A DNA stretch of 46,492 bases from Chthonomonas calidirosea (GTDB lineage: Bacteria; Armatimonadota; Chthonomonadetes; Chthonomonadales; CAJBBX01): assembly GCA_020722705.1 (NCBI GenBank), contig DYKI01000019.1, positions 1 to 46,492 on the forward strand. The letters run 5' to 3'. A program made the translations under genes and the position numbers. Under the pieces are notes generated by a model, which searched no databases, had not been told where the DNA came from, and was given only the letters and a program-made list of their open reading frames with translations. Position 1 is the stretch's first letter. The number at the start of each line of letters is the position of its first letter. Positions 8,954-16,229 of this stretch are shown here, in pieces.

Positions 8954-9903
8954 CGGCGTCTCTCCGCGCTCCGTCGCCATTGCTCGGCCAGGGCCGCGGC
9001 AACGATGACCGCTCCGGTGATCAGGCCGTACTGCTCGACAGGTACGCCGGAAAGGAACAGCGCATTGCGCATGGTAACGACGATCAATGCACCGAGCATG
9101 GCACCAATCACACTGCCCTCGCCTCCTGTAAGCCTCACGCCTCCTATCACGCTTGCCGCGATGACATCCAGTTCCCAACCTTCAGCAAGGGTCCATTGCG
9201 CGTTGCCGTTGGCGGCGGTCAGGAACAGCCCCGCTATTCCGGCGCAAAGCCCGGACAGCAGATAGGCTCGGCGCAGAATCGACTCGACAGGCAGACCCGA
9301 TAGGCGTGCGGCCATGGGACTGCTTCCGACGGCCACCAGGTGGCGGCCATACCGTGCTCGCGCCTGCACCAGCGCAAACGCGACACCCACTGCGACCATG
9401 GCGACCATCGGCCAGTAGCCTTTGCCGATGAACTTGAAGCCATCAGGGAGAATGTTGTACGGTGCGGCGCCCGTGACCACGTTCGTAAACCCGCGGAACA
9501 ATAGGAGCGTGGACAGGGTCACGAGGATGGGCGGCAGTCGGCGATATGTCACCAGAGCGCCGTTGGCCCATCCTGCCAGCGCTCCGATCAGGAGGCCCGC
9601 AAGGGCCGCAATCGGCCAGGGCACACCCGCCATCATCAATCCCCCCGCACCGCACGCCGACATTGCGAGGGCGGACCCGACCGAGAGGTCAACGCCGCCG
9701 GTCAGGATGACGATCGTCTCTCCCGCCGCCATGATGCCCAGGATGCCGGCATCCTGAGCGACGACAGAGAGATTGTTCGAGGTGCGAAAGGCCGGAGTGG
9801 CAACGGTAAGCCACGCCAGCGCAATCAGGAGAATGGCGAGAGCCGGAAACTCCCGTGCCCGAACGGAATCGTGCAGGGCCGATGTCCACGGGCGAGACTG
9901 CAC
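8950..9903 (-). CDS. Sugar ABC transporter permease (RbsC/RhaP/Q class), first of two
   Basis: Polytopic permease of the same family as its neighbour, with AAGETIVILTGGVDLSVGSA and GGVRLTGGEGSVIGAMLGAL. The start is uncertain. A GTG at 9903 gives 317 residues and a 40-base gap to the aldolase stop; a TTG at 9975 gives 341 residues and would overlap the aldolase gene by 32 bases. Neither has a good ribosome site, and I chose the GTG because the extra N-terminus is Pro/Ser-rich and unlike the family. The gene is translationally coupled to the next permease (ATGA). Confidence 0.88.
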   Translation of the reverse strand: MQSRPWTSALHDSVRAREFPALAILLIALAWLTVATPAFRTSNNLSVVAQDAGILGIMAAGETIVILTGGVDLSVGSALAMSACGAGGLMMAGVPWPIAALAGLLIGALAGWANGALVTYRRLPPILVTLSTLLLFRGFTNVVTGAAPYNILPDGFKFIGKGYWPMVAMVAVGVAFALVQARARYGRHLVAVGSSPMAARLSGLPVESILRRAYLLSGLCAGIAGLFLTAANGNAQWTLAEGWELDVIAASVIGGVRLTGGEGSVIGAMLGALIVVTMRNALFLSGVPVEQYGLITGAVIVAAALAEQWRRSAERRR

Positions 9904-9943
9904 ACGGCGAGGCCCAATGGAGTCGGTGCCAGTCGGTGGCGGG

Positions 9944-10585
9944 CTACTGCCTTGCAGCGGCGATCGCCTCCACAAAAGTCCGCGCAGCAGCCGTGACGGC
10001 CTCGTAATCCCCGCTCCTGGCTCCGGCGGTCAGGTTCCCACCCACGCCCACGGCGATGCATCCCGCACGGATCCAGTCGGCGACGTTGTCGAGGCCGACG
10101 CCCCCTGTTGGTACGAGCCTGGCCTGAGGGAGCGGACCGCGCACGGCCTTGACGAACGCAGGCCCCAGAACCTCTCCCGGGAACACCTTGATTGCGTCGG
10201 CGCCGAGCTCCATGCATTCCACAACCTCGCGAACGGTCATGGCTCCAGGCATGCATGCGATCCCATAGCGGTGGCACAGATGGACCACAGCCGGATTCAG
10301 GCACGGCGAGACCACATAGCGAGCGCCGGCCAGTATCGCGGTTCTCGCCGTCTCCGGATCAAGCACCGTACCGGCGCCGACCAGTATCCCGCCCTGACTG
10401 TATGCCGACGCGAGGCTCTCGATGACGCTTGCCGCCCCGGGGACCGTGAACGTGATCTCGATCGCTGCAGCGCCTCCCATGCGACACGCCTCGGCTATCT
10501 TGAGCGCCTGGTCGGAACTGGTCGCCCTGACGACGGCAATCAGTCCGGACGATTCGAGACCGGCTATGACCTGGGATGGGTCCAT
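9944..10585 (-). CDS. eda: KDPG/KHG aldolase (Entner-Doudoroff type)
   Basis: A 213-residue class I aldolase that cleaves 2-keto-3-deoxy-6-phosphogluconate to pyruvate and glyceraldehyde 3-phosphate. Visible active-site features are VVRAT (Arg20), EITFTVPG (Glu43), GAGTVLD, the Schiff-base lysine in DAIKVFPG (Lys133, the same number as in E. coli Eda) and the phosphate-binding PTGGV. The ATG at 10585 has GGAG eight bases upstream; a GTG at 10594 overlaps that site and is rejected. It lies 79 bases downstream of a KDG kinase gene, so the pair should convert 2-keto-3-deoxygluconate to central metabolites. Confidence 0.94.
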   Translation of the reverse strand: MDPSQVIAGLESSGLIAVVRATSSDQALKIAEACRMGGAAAIEITFTVPGAASVIESLASAYSQGGILVGAGTVLDPETARTAILAGARYVVSPCLNPAVVHLCHRYGIACMPGAMTVREVVECMELGADAIKVFPGEVLGPAFVKAVRGPLPQARLVPTGGVGLDNVADWIRAGCIAVGVGGNLTAGARSGDYEAVTAAARTFVEAIAAARQ

Positions 10586-10664
10586 CAGATGCACTCCATA
10601 GAGCAGGCGGGCACATAGAAAGCACGGGGATATCCGGGCATGGTGCGGCTCACGCTCTTGCCCA

Positions 10665-11762
10665 TCAGCGCCTCACGCGCCCCGAGGCCTGGCCCTTCAT
10701 GAGCGCCTCAACCTCCGATCGGGTGACGAAGTTGACATCACCGGGGATGGAGTGCTTCAGGCAGGATGCCGCCGCGGCAAAGGCAACCGCGGTATCGGGT
10801 GAGGCCAGATCATCGTGGGATAGAGCGTAGATGAGACCGGCAGCGAAGGAGTCGCCTGCGCCGACTCGGTCTACGATGGCGCGGATCTCATATGGCGCAT
10901 AGCGGCCTTCAGCATCCAGCGGCGCGTAGTATGCCTGGTCATCCACAGCAGTGTAGAGCATGCCCCCCCAGTTGTTGTGGGTGGCCGACACGCTCTCGCG
11001 CAGGGTTATGGCAACTCTGGTGACGCTGGGGAACTGCTTGACGATGGCACGCGCGACGTCGGCATACGCCTCGGCGCGGACTTGGCCCCGCTCGACATCG
11101 GTGTCACTGGCCTTGATGCCGAGCACCATCTCGGCGTCTTCCTCGTTGGCAATGACAAGGTGGACATGGGGCAGGATGGCGCGCATGGTCCTTTCGGCTA
11201 GATCACGGGAGGAGAGCCCCTGATGCCAGTTCCAGAGGTTCTTGCGGAAGTTGAGATCGCATGACACGGTGAGGCCTGCGGCTTGAGCTGCGCGGACGGC
11301 TGCGGTAGCCGCCTCGGCAGCGTTCCGACTGAGCGCAGGGGTGATGCCGGTCACGTGGAACCAGGTACGCCCGCTCAGGATGGATGGCCAGTTATACGCT
11401 TCCGGGGGCGCCAGCATTACGGATGAGCCAGCCCGATCATAGGTCACCACACTGGCGCGCTGGTTGGCTCCGGTCTCGAGAAAGTAGAGCCCGACGCGGC
11501 CTTCGTCCGTTCGGATGATACGCGACACGTCGAGGCCATGCCCGCGCAGAAACCTCACGCAGGCGTCTGCGATGGGGTTGCGGGGCAATGCCGTCACGAA
11601 CTGAGCCTGCATGCCGAGCCAGGCAAGCGACAGGGCAACGTTCGCCTCCCCGCCGCCGAAGGTCCAGTCAACCTCTCCGGGCAGCGATTGGGCGATGCGA
11701 AGGTGCCCCTTGGGCGCAATGCGGCCCATGACCTCACCAAATGTGACTACCGAGTTTGCCAT
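10665..11762 (-). CDS. kdgK: PfkB-family sugar kinase, likely 2-keto-3-deoxygluconate kinase
   Basis: A 365-residue PfkB-family kinase. It has the N-terminal FGEVMGRIAP and GGGEANVALSLAWLG segments typical of KDG kinases, SCDLNFRKNLW, NEEDAEMVLG and the C-terminal catalytic DRVGAGDSFAAGLIYAL motif, with Asp as the base. Length is slightly above the usual 310-350. The ATG at 11762 is where family similarity begins; the ribosome site is weak. KDG kinase followed by KDPG aldolase is a known pairing in uronate and related catabolism, which supports the specific call over a generic ribokinase or fructokinase. Confidence 0.87.
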   Translation of the reverse strand: MANSVVTFGEVMGRIAPKGHLRIAQSLPGEVDWTFGGGEANVALSLAWLGMQAQFVTALPRNPIADACVRFLRGHGLDVSRIIRTDEGRVGLYFLETGANQRASVVTYDRAGSSVMLAPPEAYNWPSILSGRTWFHVTGITPALSRNAAEAATAAVRAAQAAGLTVSCDLNFRKNLWNWHQGLSSRDLAERTMRAILPHVHLVIANEEDAEMVLGIKASDTDVERGQVRAEAYADVARAIVKQFPSVTRVAITLRESVSATHNNWGGMLYTAVDDQAYYAPLDAEGRYAPYEIRAIVDRVGAGDSFAAGLIYALSHDDLASPDTAVAFAAAASCLKHSIPGDVNFVTRSEVEALMKGQASGRVRR

Positions 11763-11853
11763 GATGTGATCGGATTCCGCGATCGCGCCGTTGATTCCTG
11801 CCGGGAAGAACGCGGCAATGGCTTGCCGGGTCGCAACGCGGTCTGTTTGACGG

Positions 11854-12588
11854 TCACCGGAACAGGGAGTCGGGTAAGCCCGTGTTGATCTTGAAGTCCT
11901 TGTACAGTGTCGTGCCGGCGACCTTGCGTTCGGTGTTCTGAACCTCGATCCTCGTCGGGAACCATATGCCGGGAGCCACCTGGCGGACATCGCGAAAGTA
12001 GTAGATCGCTTGAAGGGTGCCGTCCTGGCGATAGGCATCGCGTTTCAGGATCACCCGGGTCTTGGGGTCAATGTAAACGATGTGGTGCGAGGTGTCCTCG
12101 GCTCGGTCCTTATAGGTGATCTCGAAGACGCCGACGGGCGTGCCCTCGACCGAGCCTTCGCGGATAAACTTGAAGTTCGCATAGGTCAGGTAATAGGCGG
12201 AGACAAGCCCCATGTCAACCAGCGACTTGCGTTTGCCGGGCGCGTTGCCGAAGTCACGCCGAGTGTTCAGCCGCAGCTTCGGCACGGACACGATCTGAAC
12301 CGTGCCGTTGACGATGTAGACGCCCTTGGTGCCCTCAACCGACCCCTCGATTCGCACCTTGTTGGGCTCCTTGTAGCGCATCAGAACCGTCTTGAACCGA
12401 TACAGAAACCCGAAATCCTTGTTGATCTTGCCTAGCTCGCGCTGATTCGCCGCCGCGACCACACCGGTCACGGTGAAGTCATCCAGACGGCGGCACACAT
12501 AGTCCTGAATGGACCGGGGAATCTCTGCCTGTGCCGAGGCAGAGAGCAACAGCATAATGGGACCAACAAGTCTGCGGGTCAGTGTCAT
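11854..12588 (-). CDS. Exported LolA-like (outer-membrane lipoprotein-sorting-like) protein
   Basis: A 244-residue protein with an N-terminal signal (MTLTRRLVGPIMLLLSASAQA, cleavage near AQA-EIP). The body resembles the LolA/LolB-like beta-barrel half-fold often annotated as outer membrane lipoprotein-sorting protein: YRFKTVLMRYKEPNKVRIEG, IVYIDPKTRVILKRDAY, YYFRDVRQVAPGIWFPTRIE and a lysine-rich end (YKDFKINTGLPDSLF). The ATG at 12588 follows GGAGG at nine bases. Whether it carries lipoproteins is not shown by the sequence; many such proteins are of unknown role. It sits between the oxidoreductase and sugar kinase genes with gaps of about 90 bases. Confidence 0.75.
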   Translation of the reverse strand: MTLTRRLVGPIMLLLSASAQAEIPRSIQDYVCRRLDDFTVTGVVAAANQRELGKINKDFGFLYRFKTVLMRYKEPNKVRIEGSVEGTKGVYIVNGTVQIVSVPKLRLNTRRDFGNAPGKRKSLVDMGLVSAYYLTYANFKFIREGSVEGTPVGVFEITYKDRAEDTSHHIVYIDPKTRVILKRDAYRQDGTLQAIYYFRDVRQVAPGIWFPTRIEVQNTERKVAGTTLYKDFKINTGLPDSLFR

Positions 12589-12681
12589 ATTGAATGTCCT
12601 CCGTGATCCAGTCGCGTTCGCACCCCTCGTGCGATGTCTCCTGTCATCTAGACGCCCACTGAGCGCGGTTTGTGTCACCGA

Positions 12682-14151
12682 TCATCCACCCAACCGCTTC
12701 TTCATTTCGGCTTTCGCCTCAGACAGCCGCGCCCCCAGGTCCGAACTCCCGTAATGGTCATCAAGAGGATAGCATCCCGAAGGGATACCGGACCGAGGTG
12801 CCGTCGTACAGTCGCTGAACGTGCGGCATACCTGCTTGCGCCGAATGGGCCTGCCGCTCAGCAGATCCGCCGGCAGTTCCGGATATGAAAGCGCCATCCG
12901 ACCAAGCCCAACGAAATCGGTCCATCCGTCGCGAACGGCTGCCTGAGCCACGTGCGGCAGATACTCTTGCAGATATGTGTACGCTGTACCGACGATGGTG
13001 AAATCGGGGTTGAGGCGCTTGAGGCAGCGGGTCACATGCATTTGCCGCGCGACGCCAACCAGCGGGTCTTCCGGCGGCTGATATCCGTCCGAAGGCGGGT
13101 ACAGCGCCGGCCGCTGTATGTGATGGCTGTAGTAAGGGCTGCCGGCAGTCACGTTGACGAACGTCACTCCGATCTCCCTCAAGATGCCGAACAGCGCAAG
13201 CGGCTCCGTGAGGTCCATTTCCGTCGGCTGCTCCTGATCAACCCCGAACCCATACACATACGGAACGCAGCCGCAGTAGTCCGCAGGCAGACCAGGGCCC
13301 AGCTTGCCTGCGCCGGACTGGTAGGGATCCGCCTCATAGGGCACGGTGTCGAAGACGCTCACGCGCACGCCGATGCCCAGCCCAGGAGCCTCTGCTCGCA
13401 CCACTTCAACGAGTTCCCTCAAGAAACGCGTTCGGTTTTCCAGCGAACCTCCGTAGGGTCCGGGCCGCGTGTGCGCGCCAAGCAGCTCATGCCCGAGGTA
13501 ACCATGGCAATGCTTCAGGTCTACGAAGTCGAAACCTGCTTCGCGAGCCAGGCGTGCGGCTCGCCCGTAGTCCTCTATGATGCTTCGTATCTCGCCGTCG
13601 GACACTGGTTCGTAATCCGGCCCGATGCCGACCCGGCGATCGAGGATCGGATGATGAAATGCGATGACCGGCTCGGGAAGATCCCAGCGGTTGGGACGGC
13701 AGAAGCGTCCCGAGTGCGTCAACTGCAGCCCGATCAACGGCTTGGTTTCGCCACACTCGGAGACCAAGGCGGCGCGAAGCTGGGCCAGATCGCCGACCGT
13801 CTTGTCGGTCAGTACCAGTTGACGCGGGTTCGCGCGACCGGAGTGGCGAACTGCCACGGCCTCGCCGCCCCAGATCAATGCGGCTCCGGATCGGCCGAAC
13901 CGGCGCCACCGTCGAAAGGTGAGGTCCGAAGGCCTGCCGTCGGGGGTCGCATCCCAGCCCTCCATCGGCTGGATACAGAACCTGTTCGTCAAGGATCGGC
14001 CCAGCACCTCAATCGGGGCGCCGAGCGGCGCGTCGGGGCCGGCTGACAGGCGATCGTCAACCGGCAGCTCAATGGCCAGTTCGGCAAGGGCGCGACGAAA
14101 CGCGTCAACGCTCTTAAGGGTCGGTATCTTGACGAAATCCGTGGAGGGCAT
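12682..14151 (-). CDS. NADH:flavin oxidoreductase (old yellow enzyme family)
   Basis: A 489-residue FMN-dependent TIM-barrel oxidoreductase. The family core is visible: NRFCIQPMEGWDATPDG, IGLQLTHSGRF, FDFVDLKHCHGYLGHELLG (the conserved HGYL block), NRTRFLRELVEVVR, TFVNVTAGSPYY and FVGLGRMALSYPE. It is longer than simple OYE proteins. The C-terminal part has Cys residues (QVCRTFSDCTTAPRSG...SGCYPLD) recalling the iron-sulfur region of larger members, but without a clear complete 4Fe-4S motif and without the second flavin domain. The ATG at 14151 follows GGAG. It is the first gene of the minus-strand carbohydrate block. The substrate is unknown. Confidence 0.9.
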   Translation of the reverse strand: MPSTDFVKIPTLKSVDAFRRALAELAIELPVDDRLSAGPDAPLGAPIEVLGRSLTNRFCIQPMEGWDATPDGRPSDLTFRRWRRFGRSGAALIWGGEAVAVRHSGRANPRQLVLTDKTVGDLAQLRAALVSECGETKPLIGLQLTHSGRFCRPNRWDLPEPVIAFHHPILDRRVGIGPDYEPVSDGEIRSIIEDYGRAARLAREAGFDFVDLKHCHGYLGHELLGAHTRPGPYGGSLENRTRFLRELVEVVRAEAPGLGIGVRVSVFDTVPYEADPYQSGAGKLGPGLPADYCGCVPYVYGFGVDQEQPTEMDLTEPLALFGILREIGVTFVNVTAGSPYYSHHIQRPALYPPSDGYQPPEDPLVGVARQMHVTRCLKRLNPDFTIVGTAYTYLQEYLPHVAQAAVRDGWTDFVGLGRMALSYPELPADLLSGRPIRRKQVCRTFSDCTTAPRSGIPSGCYPLDDHYGSSDLGARLSEAKAEMKKRLGG

Positions 14152-14198
14152 AGTGAACTCCGGCGCCGGCGAGTTTCAGAGCACCGGCACGATGGTTC

Positions 14199-14204
14199 AT
14201 TGTA
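14199..14204 (-). promoter_or_regulatory. Possible -10 element for the minus-strand block
   Basis: TACAAT reads on the minus strand at 14204-14199, about 50 bases upstream of the oxidoreductase start. No convincing -35 hexamer lies at the right distance. It is divergent from the cobalamin-riboswitch promoter. Weak evidence. Confidence 0.35.
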
Positions 14205-14344
14205 CTACGTTCGCTCGCGCCTGCTCGGTTTCCTCCGCGTCGTGTGTCCTTCCCCGTGTTGCCGATTGGCCGTTTCGGCGAGTCAGCATCCGCGCAGACA
14301 GGCGCAGCGGGGCATAAAGATTTGCTGAATCGCCACCCGATTCG

Positions 14345-14374
14345 TTGACAGCCCTCACATGGCCGCGTCATAAT
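14345..14374 (+). promoter_or_regulatory. Sigma70-type promoter of the cobalamin-riboswitch operon
   Basis: A perfect -35 TTGACA (14345-14350) and a -10 CATAAT (14369-14374) are separated by 18 bases. Transcription would begin near 14381, only a few bases before the first paired strand of the riboswitch at 14389, as expected for a leader that starts with its aptamer. Between this promoter and the minus-strand -10 element (14205-14344) I see nothing further. Confidence 0.8.
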
Positions 14375-14388
14375 GCCTGCACCGTTCA

Positions 14389-14482
14389 CGATGCGTCTCG
14401 GGGGAAGTCCGGTGTGAGACCGGCGCAGTCCCGCTGCGGTATGTGCTCGCTTGAGCATGAGCCCGAATGCCCGTTCGCATCG
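14389..14482 (+). promoter_or_regulatory. Cobalamin (vitamin B12) riboswitch, compact form
   Basis: The core follows the cobalamin aptamer signature: GGGGGAAG, then CCGGT (14409-14413) paired with ACCGG (14419-14423), CAGTCCCGCTGCGGT, then a small hairpin GTGCTC/GAGCAT (14443-14448 with 14453-14458, loop GCTT), then the B12-box-like GAGCCCGAATGCCCGTT (14459-14475). The ends close as a 7-bp perfect P1 helix, CGATGCG (14389-14395) with CGCATCG (14476-14482). At 94 bases it is shorter than the common class with extra arms. Two BtuF-like proteins lie downstream in the same operon, which fits a B12 ligand. By analogy with known members, B12 binding should lower expression. Confidence 0.88.
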
Positions 14483-14611
14483 CGTCACGCTAGCCCTTCG
14501 CGAGAAAGGGTGTGATGCAGCCTCGGTTCGCCTGAGTTCGGCGACCGGCACTTCCGGCAGGAAACCACCGGCGCAGCGTATGGTGGTGCACTCCCCGGGC
14601 CGAAGAGGCCA

Positions 14612-14644
14612 CCCCTCGCGATGGCGCGCACCAGAGAGGAGGGG
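14612..14644 (+). promoter_or_regulatory. Possible Shine-Dalgarno-masking hairpin (expression platform)
   Basis: CCCCTC at 14612-14617 is perfectly complementary to GAGGGG at 14639-14644, which is the ribosome site (GAGAGGAGGGG, 14634-14644) of the pseudopilin gene that starts at 14656. Pairing would hide the site. A translational off-switch is therefore plausible, since no obvious terminator lies between the aptamer and the gene. The link to the aptamer, an alternative pairing, was not worked out; the 14483-14611 stretch also holds a short CCCTT/AAAGGG hairpin near 14495-14510. Confidence 0.5.
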
Positions 14645-14655
14645 CAAAGCCCACT

Positions 14656-15396
14656 ATGCGCACCATCCGCAACGCCTTCACACTGATTGAGCTGCTCGTC
14701 GTCATCGCGATCATCGCCATTCTGGCGGCGATCCTCTTTCCCGTTTTCGCCCAGGCTCGAGAGAAGGCACGACAGACCTCGTGCAGCTCCAATCTCAAAC
14801 AGCTCGGCCTCGCCACCCTTATGTATGTGCAGGACTATGACGAGACCTATCCTCTGTATCAGTATGCCGACTGCCAGGGCTGGACGTGCTATCAGTACTG
14901 GTTTGGCCTTCGCACCGACACCGGTTGGGACAAGACGCGCGGCCTGCTGTATCCCTACATGAGGAACCATCAGATACAGAAGTGCCCGAGTTTCTCTGCA
15001 GTGCCCCGGTTCGGCGATGGCAACGGCTACGGCTACAACTGGGGTTATCTGGGTTCCGACTACTACCTGACATTCAGTTGGCCGCCCATGAACCCCGCTT
15101 CCGAGGCGGCGCTGTCGGCCCCGGCGGATAAGGTGATGTTCGCCGACGCCGGCTTTGTCAACGTGCCCTGGTACGGCGGTGGCGGCGAGATCGTCGAAAC
15201 GCCCGGCATTGATCCGCCATCGCAATGGTGGGGCAATCCCACGGTGGACTTCCGCCATCTCGACAACGGCAAGATCGTGGACGCTTCGACCTTTACCGTG
15301 ACCCACAAGGGATTGGCGAACTTCGCCTATGCCGACGGGCATGTGAAGGCGCTCCGACAGGGCGCAGTCACCGACGCCATGTTCACGCGGAACTGA
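14656..15396 (+). CDS. Pseudopilin with H-X9-DG C-terminus (DUF1559-like), first gene of the B12-riboswitch operon
   Basis: A 246-residue protein with a type IV prepilin/type II secretion N-terminus: short basic leader MRTIRNA, then [20 protein letters not shown] with Glu at +5 of the mature protein. It should be processed by a prepilin peptidase and held in the inner membrane or assembled in a pilus-like fibre. The [12 protein letters not shown] linker and the end of the protein ([12 protein letters not shown], an exact H-X9-DG pattern) place it with the DUF1559/prepilin-type processing-associated proteins common in Planctomycetota and Armatimonadota. Its function is unknown. The B12 riboswitch in its leader and the two BtuF-like genes immediately downstream tie it to cobalamin acquisition, which is an inference. 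The ATG follows a strong GGAGGGG site. Confidence 0.92.
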   Translation: MRTIRNAFTLIELLVVIAIIAILAAILFPVFAQAREKARQTSCSSNLKQLGLATLMYVQDYDETYPLYQYADCQGWTCYQYWFGLRTDTGWDKTRGLLYPYMRNHQIQKCPSFSAVPRFGDGNGYGYNWGYLGSDYYLTFSWPPMNPASEAALSAPADKVMFADAGFVNVPWYGGGGEIVETPGIDPPSQWWGNPTVDFRHLDNGKIVDASTFTVTHKGLANFAYADGHVKALRQGAVTDAMFTRN

Positions 15397-15398
15397 CG

Positions 15399-16229
15399 AT
15401 GGTAACCGGTGGCCGTGTGCACTGTGATGCTCTTGGGACCCCGGTGTGCATTCCCGACCGTCCCGAGCGCATCGTGAGTCTTGTCGCGGGATTGACGGAA
15501 GCGATCCACGCGATCGGTTGCGGTGATCGCCTGTCCGGAGTCAGCGCCTACTGCCATCGCTATGTGCCGGACCTCAAGGCGCCCGTTGTCGGCGACTACC
15601 TGACTGTGGACGACGAGCGGCTTGCCGAGATCAAACCGGATCTGGTTCTGCTCACGACTGGAGTGCAGCGTGCGCTGGCTCGAAAGTTGAGCAGCGCCGG
15701 ATACCCCGCCTACGTCTTGCCTCTGCCCTCGAGCATACACGGCGTGCTGGAGAACGTGATGCTCCTGGGAGGTCTTCTCGGCGAGGTTGACGCAGCTCGG
15801 GCGCTCGCGCACGACTGGCTGTCCTCGCTCCGCTCGGTTCGCGCCGTTGCAGGATCGCGTTCGCGTGCCGTATTCGCGGAGCTATGGTTTGGCCGACACG
15901 TGCGCGTGCCCGGAGGCCTATCCTTCATCAACGACATGATCGAGTTCGCCGGAGGACGCAATGTGTTCGGGGGTGACGCCGCCGCCTATATGAGGCTCGA
16001 CGTTGATGGGGTGGCGGTGCGGCATCCGGAAATCTGGCTGCTCTTTTCCGAGCCCGAATACCCGGTGGACGGCACGGCGTTGATGCTCGAACGCGGTTGG
16101 GACCGTGCCATGCCCGGGCTTCGCCTCATCGAGGCCGGCGTCGAACCCGATCGGAACATGATCCATGATGGACCATCCATGGTGAAAGCCGTCAGATGGC
16201 TGTCCGAGCGGATAGCGGAATGCGCCTGA
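15399..16229 (+). CDS. BtuF-like cobalamin-binding protein without a signal peptide
   Basis: A 276-residue periplasmic-binding-protein-type (PBP type III, BtuF/FecB-like) domain. Segments typical of the family: PERIVSLVAGLTEAIHAIGC, GVSAYCHRY, VGDYLTVDDERLAEIKPDLV, and AELWFGRHVRVPGGLSFIND. It starts two bases after the pseudopilin stop. The protein begins directly with MVTGGRVHCDALGTPVC and shows no hydrophobic signal or lipobox, and no better in-frame start supplies one. It is therefore predicted to stay in the cytoplasm, or to be exported by an unusual route. It overlaps the next gene, a signal-bearing BtuF-like protein, by 10 bases. The riboswitch upstream supports cobalamin as ligand; a corrinoid precursor is an alternative. 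Confidence 0.87.
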   Translation: MVTGGRVHCDALGTPVCIPDRPERIVSLVAGLTEAIHAIGCGDRLSGVSAYCHRYVPDLKAPVVGDYLTVDDERLAEIKPDLVLLTTGVQRALARKLSSAGYPAYVLPLPSSIHGVLENVMLLGGLLGEVDAARALAHDWLSSLRSVRAVAGSRSRAVFAELWFGRHVRVPGGLSFINDMIEFAGGRNVFGGDAAAYMRLDVDGVAVRHPEIWLLFSEPEYPVDGTALMLERGWDRAMPGLRLIEAGVEPDRNMIHDGPSMVKAVRWLSERIAECA

